Shown piece by piece: positions 5,256 through 8,738 of a stretch of 8,738 bases of DNA. Position 1 is the stretch's first letter. The number at the start of each line of letters is the position of its first letter. The translations under genes were made by a program, and so were the position numbers. A model generated the notes under the pieces. It saw only the letters and a list, made by a program, of their open reading frames with translations, did not search any database and was not told where the DNA came from. The DNA comes from Legionella sp. (lineage in GTDB: Bacteria; Pseudomonadota; Gammaproteobacteria; Legionellales; Legionellaceae), in assembly GCA_004297865.1 (NCBI GenBank), contig SCSO01000398.1, positions 1 through 8,738 of the forward strand, given 5' to 3'.

Positions 5256-6493
5256 CTAAACCGAATTAAAGTAATAATGCCACTCCAATAGCTTGACCAA
5301 TGATGATCATTAGGATCGCTATTGTTAGAGCGCTTGAGTAAGACTCCATCTTCGTACTTAAACAAAGGGGCACTATTATTCAATTGAGGAATCGCTGCAT
5401 AATCGGGTAATAATCTCATCTCAGGGTAAGTCTCAGGAATTTCGCCATTTTGGAAGGTTAAATAAATCCCATCCGCCGAGCGCTGCATCGCATCGAGCAT
5501 AATTACTTTTTGCGCTTGTGCTTCTGGATTATCTAAATACCCATCGCCATAGGCAATCCAACTGGTGCCTTCGGCATTCACAACATTTAAGCCATTTTTA
5601 TTGTCTTCATTATGCATTAAATTTGCGATCAATAAATTTAAGACCGCGGGTAAATAGATCTCTTGATCAATAGCTCTTCTAGGCGTGCGCATATGACCTG
5701 CAGAAAACGAATCCGAAAGATAATGATTAGCGTAGGCATTTTGGGCATAGGCCAATTCAAGCAATTGCATCGCTTCCTCATGCAAACCCGCTTGTTCTTT
5801 TTTATAGCCTTCCAAAGCTGTTTCCATCGCATAGCGATGGCCCACTTTATAAGCTAATAAAGAGTCTGGAACAAAATGGTCAAAATTGACTTGCGCTAAT
5901 TTGATATAAGTACCAAAGGGAATATAACTACTGATGAAACTGCCTCCACAAGTTAATTCGTTCATTTGCTTGGAAATATCCACATCATTCTTACGATAAT
6001 ATTCCGAAGCACTAATGCCTTGCTCGCGAGAAGATTCAATTTGTTTGGCAATGGTCGCCATAAATTCCTGGATAGTTTTGGCTTGATTTAACGGATTAGA
6101 ACAACGTTTATCAGCGGCTTTTCCCTGCAGCGCCATAGCAGTAAATTGCGCCTTAAAGCAAGCCATGCGATCTTTAGCAGCGCAATTGCTAATCGGTTTA
6201 CTCGGATCACCAAACATATCTCCAGCAAACATCACAATTTCGCCGTAACTTAATTTAAGGCCATTGGGAAGGGATAATTTCAGTTTTTCACCCGCCATAC
6301 TTCCCGGCAGATGTAAAAAGACCAAATCGCCCATATTTTGGTGTTCTAAACTGGTAAATTCTGCTCCATATTTTTCTAACATGTCAGTAGTAAATTGAGC
6401 GTTAAAACCTGGGCTATTAAGGGGGATACTAGCAAAAGCTGAATTAAACACTAACAATGACAAGGATAAACTTCGTGTGATATTCTTTAACAT
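5249..6493 (-). CDS. plcB: Secreted zinc-dependent phospholipase C, PlcB-like
   Basis: A 414-residue exported enzyme expected to hydrolyse phospholipid head groups. The signal peptide is about residues 1-21 (ending NSAFA, then SIPLNS). Motifs typical of the Legionella zinc metallophospholipase C family follow: YGEIVMFAGDMFGD (83-96), NFDHFVPDSLLAYKVGHRYA (203-222; D205, H206, H219), NHYLSDSFSAGHMRTPRR (256-273; H257, D261, H267), MHNEDNKNGL (293-302) and YGDGYL (315-320). The His and Asp residues are the likely zinc ligands. In L. pneumophila PlcA and PlcB are type II secreted and PlcC is a Dot/Icm substrate; the signal peptide here and the position next to rlmD-relA favour PlcB. AAGGA lies 7 nt before the ATG. 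The four cysteines (C104, C112, C131, C182) could form disulfides after export. The TAG stop lies at the edge of the intergenic hairpin. The family call is strong; the B assignment rests on recalled synteny. Confidence 0.82.
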   Translation of the reverse strand: MLKNITRSLSLSLLVFNSAFASIPLNSPGFNAQFTTDMLEKYGAEFTSLEHQNMGDLVFLHLPGSMAGEKLKLSLPNGLKLSYGEIVMFAGDMFGDPSKPISNCAAKDRMACFKAQFTAMALQGKAADKRCSNPLNQAKTIQEFMATIAKQIESSREQGISASEYYRKNDVDISKQMNELTCGGSFISSYIPFGTYIKLAQVNFDHFVPDSLLAYKVGHRYAMETALEGYKKEQAGLHEEAMQLLELAYAQNAYANHYLSDSFSAGHMRTPRRAIDQEIYLPAVLNLLIANLMHNEDNKNGLNVVNAEGTSWIAYGDGYLDNPEAQAQKVIMLDAMQRSADGIYLTFQNGEIPETYPEMRLLPDYAAIPQLNNSAPLFKYEDGVLLKRSNNSDPNDHHWSSYWSGIITLIRFSS

Positions 6494-6611
6494 AATGCAT
6501 TCCTTTGACTAATGTGACTCTTTTTAAGGCACTGTTTGGACTTGCTTCCATGCAATACATTAAAAATAGCACAAAATTTGACTAATATGTCGAACTTTAG
6601 AGAATAATCCC
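6494..6611. promoter_or_regulatory. Divergent plcB / rlmD-relA control region with paired direct repeats
   Basis: A 118-bp AT-rich gap that must hold the promoters of both plcB (leftward) and rlmD-relA (rightward). TTTGACTAAT occurs twice in the same orientation, at 6504-6513 and 6577-6586. Both copies continue with a purine and TG, and they are 73 bp (about seven helical turns) apart. The left copy abuts the plcB ribosome binding site (6501-6505 on the plus strand). A possible rightward promoter is TTGGAC (6536-6541) with TTAAAA (6560-6565), an 18-bp spacer. The rlmD ribosome binding site is poor: at best AGAG, about 10 nt before the ATG. Promoter calls are weak; the repeats are plain in the sequence. 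Confidence 0.35.
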
Positions 6612-7946
6612 ATGAGTAGAGCAAAATTAAAAAACAACCCTATACCACAAATCGCCCGGATCGACAATTTAAGCCATGAGGGCAGAGGAATTGCACGTAT
6701 TGAAGGCAAAGCCACGTTCATTCAAGGTGCTTTACCTGGAGAATTAGTCGAATTTAAATACACCCGTACTAAAAAGGATTTTGCTGAAGGGCAAATCTTG
6801 CAAGTGATTGAATCATCGCCTTTACGAGTAGAGCCTCAATGCCCGCATTATGCAATGTGTGGTGGTTGTTCGCTACAACATTTACAGGAAGAAGAGCAAA
6901 TACATTTTAAACAAAATCAATTATTGGATTTATTAAGTCGATATGCCAATACCATACCAGGAGAAGTCTTACCTCCTTTAAAAAGTGCTCATTGGAATTA
7001 TCGTAACAAAGCGCGTTTGAGTGTACGGTTTGTAGAGAAAAAACAAGTCGCTATGGTAGGTTTTCGTGAAAGAAATAATCCGCGTTATATTACTGAAATT
7101 AACGAGTGTCACGTCCTAAACGCTAAAGTGGCTGCAGATATTATTCCGTTAAGGGAATTAATTGATAGCATGGACGATAAACATTGTATTGCCCAAATTG
7201 AAGTCGCTGCCGGTGATACCGAAATTGCTCTGATTTTCCGTAATTTAACACCTTTAAGTCTGCAAGATGAAGAACGTATTCGCCATTTTGCTGAACACTA
7301 CCAATATAAAATTTTTCTACAACCGGGCGGTCCAGACACTGTGAAATGTTTTTATCCGGAAAATTCTAGCGACTTTTTAAATTATAGTTTGCCTGATTTT
7401 GACATTCATTTTGCGTTTCATCCTACTGATTTTACTCAGGTTAATGCCGCATTGAATCGTGTCATGGTCAATCAAGCTTTAGCATTAATGGAATTAAAAA
7501 GCTCTGATAAAGTGCTAGACTTATTTTGTGGATTAGGTAATTTTTCGCTCCCTATGGCCAAGCACTGTGAAGCGGTACTTGGGGTGGAAGGCAGTGCCAC
7601 TATGGTTGAAAGAGCTTACATGAACGCAGCAAATAATCAGATAAATAATGTGGAGTTTTATGCCGCTAATCTTGATGATTTAAGTGAAGTTGCCCGTTTA
7701 ACCCAACAATCTTTTAATAAACTATTAATCGATCCACCACGCTCGGGTGCCTTGGAAATTGTTAAACAAATGGATAAGCTTAATCCGGAACGTATTGTAT
7801 ATGTATCCTGTAATCCCGTAACATTAGCTAGGGATACAGATGTATTGGTTAATCAAAAGGGCTATGTCTTACTTTATGCTGGTGTGATGGATATGTTTCC
7901 CCATACGGCACATGTAGAGTCCATAGCAGTGTTCGCAAAAGGATGA
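6612..7946 (+). CDS. rlmD: 23S rRNA (uracil-1939-C5)-methyltransferase RlmD (RumA)
   Basis: Methylates U1939 of 23S rRNA using S-adenosylmethionine; cytoplasmic and iron-sulfur dependent. At 444 residues it is near the usual length. An N-terminal TRAM RNA-binding domain spans about 12-70 (IDNLSHEGRGIARIEGK, then FIQGALPGE). The 4Fe-4S ligands are C77, C83 and C86 in CPHYAMCGGC, with C166 in NECHVL. The substrate-binding FHPTDFTQVN (269-278) includes Q276. The SAM site is DLFCGLGNFS (303-312), followed by DPPRSGA (374-380). The nucleophile is C400 in VYVSCNP, and E436 in AHVES is the general base. All key residues are present. The start has only a weak ribosome binding site, but no better in-frame start exists. 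relA begins 4 bp after the stop, so the two genes form an operon that is divergent from plcB. Confidence 0.97.
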   Translation: MSRAKLKNNPIPQIARIDNLSHEGRGIARIEGKATFIQGALPGELVEFKYTRTKKDFAEGQILQVIESSPLRVEPQCPHYAMCGGCSLQHLQEEEQIHFKQNQLLDLLSRYANTIPGEVLPPLKSAHWNYRNKARLSVRFVEKKQVAMVGFRERNNPRYITEINECHVLNAKVAADIIPLRELIDSMDDKHCIAQIEVAAGDTEIALIFRNLTPLSLQDEERIRHFAEHYQYKIFLQPGGPDTVKCFYPENSSDFLNYSLPDFDIHFAFHPTDFTQVNAALNRVMVNQALALMELKSSDKVLDLFCGLGNFSLPMAKHCEAVLGVEGSATMVERAYMNAANNQINNVEFYAANLDDLSEVARLTQQSFNKLLIDPPRSGALEIVKQMDKLNPERIVYVSCNPVTLARDTDVLVNQKGYVLLYAGVMDMFPHTAHVESIAVFAKG

Positions 7947-7950
7947 TTGT

Positions 7951-8738
7951 ATGGTTAGAGTAAAAGATACTACCCCATTAGCTTCAGACGGTAGCATTGA
8001 TGTTGAACAATGGTTGCATCAATTAAGCGCTAAAGGCTATTTGGAAAATCTTGAACTCATTCGTACGGCCTGTACTTTAAGTCAGTTGGCTGAGCAAGAG
8101 CATGCCACTGAAACCGGTCAATCTTGTTTGCAACAAGGTTTAGCTATGGCTGATCTTCTTGCTGACTTAGAAGTGGACCAGGAAACTCTGGCTGCGGCTA
8201 TTATTTTTGAAAACGTGCATTATGCGGATCTATCTATTGATGATGTCTATGAGCAATTAGGACCTAATATTGCTAAGCTCGTCAAAGGGATTGAGAAGAT
8301 GAGTGCAATGCACAGTTTTCGATCTTTAAACAAATACCCACAGAATAAACAAAAAATAGATAACATTCGTAAAATGTTATTGGCTATGGTCGATGATGTA
8401 CGAGTAGTACTTATCAAACTGGCAGAACGCTTATGTATTTTACGTACGGCGTCGCATTTATCGGAAGCAATTCGTAAACAATTAGCTACCGAAGCTATGG
8501 AAATTTATGCTCCTTTGGCCAATAGATTAGGTATTGGAGCTATCAAATGGGAAATGGAAGATCTGGCTTTCCGCTTTTTACATCCCGATGAATACAAAGA
8601 AATTGCAAAAGGTTTAAAGACCAAACGTTTAGAGCGGGATAATTATGTGAATTATATTGTCGCCGAATTAAACGAACGCATTAAAGAAACCGGAGCGCAT
8701 CATTTTGCGGTCTATGGACGTTCTAAACACATCCACAG
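7951..8738 (+). CDS. relA: GTP pyrophosphokinase RelA, 5' part only
   Basis: The ribosome-associated (p)ppGpp synthetase of the stringent response. I translated 262 codons by hand, from ATG at 7951 to the window edge; the full protein in this group is about 735-745 residues. Only the N-terminal region and the first strand of the synthetase domain (VYGRSKHIH, 254-262) are inside. It aligns well with E. coli RelA: LLAMVDDVRVVLIKLAERL (143-161), YAPLANRLGIGAIKWEMEDLAFRFLHP (186-212) and EYKEIAKGLKTKRLERDNY (214-232). The hydrolase site is degenerate: SpoT has HD in its AALLHD motif, whereas this protein has AAIIFENVH (82-90). That marks it as RelA, a synthetase without hydrolase activity, rather than SpoT. 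The ribosome binding site AAGGA lies within the end of rlmD, 7 nt before the ATG. The gene is co-transcribed with rlmD. Certain as to family. Confidence 0.96.
   Translation, partial: MVRVKDTTPLASDGSIDVEQWLHQLSAKGYLENLELIRTACTLSQLAEQEHATETGQSCLQQGLAMADLLADLEVDQETLAAAIIFENVHYADLSIDDVYEQLGPNIAKLVKGIEKMSAMHSFRSLNKYPQNKQKIDNIRKMLLAMVDDVRVVLIKLAERLCILRTASHLSEAIRKQLATEAMEIYAPLANRLGIGAIKWEMEDLAFRFLHPDEYKEIAKGLKTKRLERDNYVNYIVAELNERIKETGAHHFAVYGRSKHIH

Noticed and set aside
5638..5857. Two 64-codon reading frames, one on each strand, inside plcB
   Set aside because: Both lie in alternative frames of the conserved H/D-rich part of the phospholipase and have no features of their own.
7951..8738. The truncated last gene as spoT rather than relA
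   Set aside because: The hydrolase HD motif is replaced by FE (AAIIFENVH), and the sequence follows E. coli RelA throughout.
1..8738. CRISPR arrays, tRNA or rRNA genes, insertion sequences, integrase or toxin-antitoxin genes
   Set aside because: Looked for and not seen: no regularly spaced direct repeats, no transposase or integrase motifs, and no structured RNA gene recognised.

Overview
The window reads as chromosome of an AT-rich gammaproteobacterium, most likely a Legionella species or close relative. The evidence is the protein content (a TruD, RlmD and RelA of gammaproteobacterial type, and a secreted zinc phospholipase C of the PlcA/PlcB/PlcC family known from Legionella) and the order plcB / rlmD / relA, which I recall as the L. 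pneumophila arrangement. No sequence search was run, so the genus is an inference.

Layout, left to right. (1) 1-1277, minus strand: a small GIY-YIG nuclease gene, then truD (3' end outside the window). The gap between them holds two kinds of palindromic repeat: an ATTCCC-N8-GGGAAT unit and a perfect 24-bp inverted doublet. The doublet supplies the stop codon of the nuclease gene. (2) 1410-4416, plus strand: a tight two-gene unit, with a membrane CHASE4-HAMP-GGDEF-EAL cyclic-di-GMP enzyme and, 1 bp later, a periplasmic PEBP-family protein. (3) 4489-5175, plus strand: an unrecognised soluble protein with an acidic C-terminal tail, behind its own short leader. (4) 5187-5255: a long hairpin repeat between convergent genes. 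(5) 5249-6493, minus strand: a secreted phospholipase C (PlcB-like). (6) 6612-8738, plus strand: rlmD and relA, 4 bp apart, divergent from plcB. relA runs off the right edge.

Working together: the GGDEF-EAL/PEBP pair looks like one periplasmic sensing and c-di-GMP output unit. rlmD-relA is a housekeeping and stringent-response pair sharing its upstream region with plcB. truD and rlmD are unrelated RNA modification genes at the two ends. There are no tRNA or rRNA genes, insertion sequences, integrases or CRISPR arrays that I can see.

The most interesting part is 851-1277. A lone-domain GIY-YIG protein sits directly against short palindromic repeats, one of which has the ATTCCC-N8-GGGAAT layout of Neisseria dRS3. 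A recently described GIY-YIG family (Ssn) cuts single-stranded DNA at a repeated genomic target, so this may be another nuclease/target-repeat pair with a different repeat.
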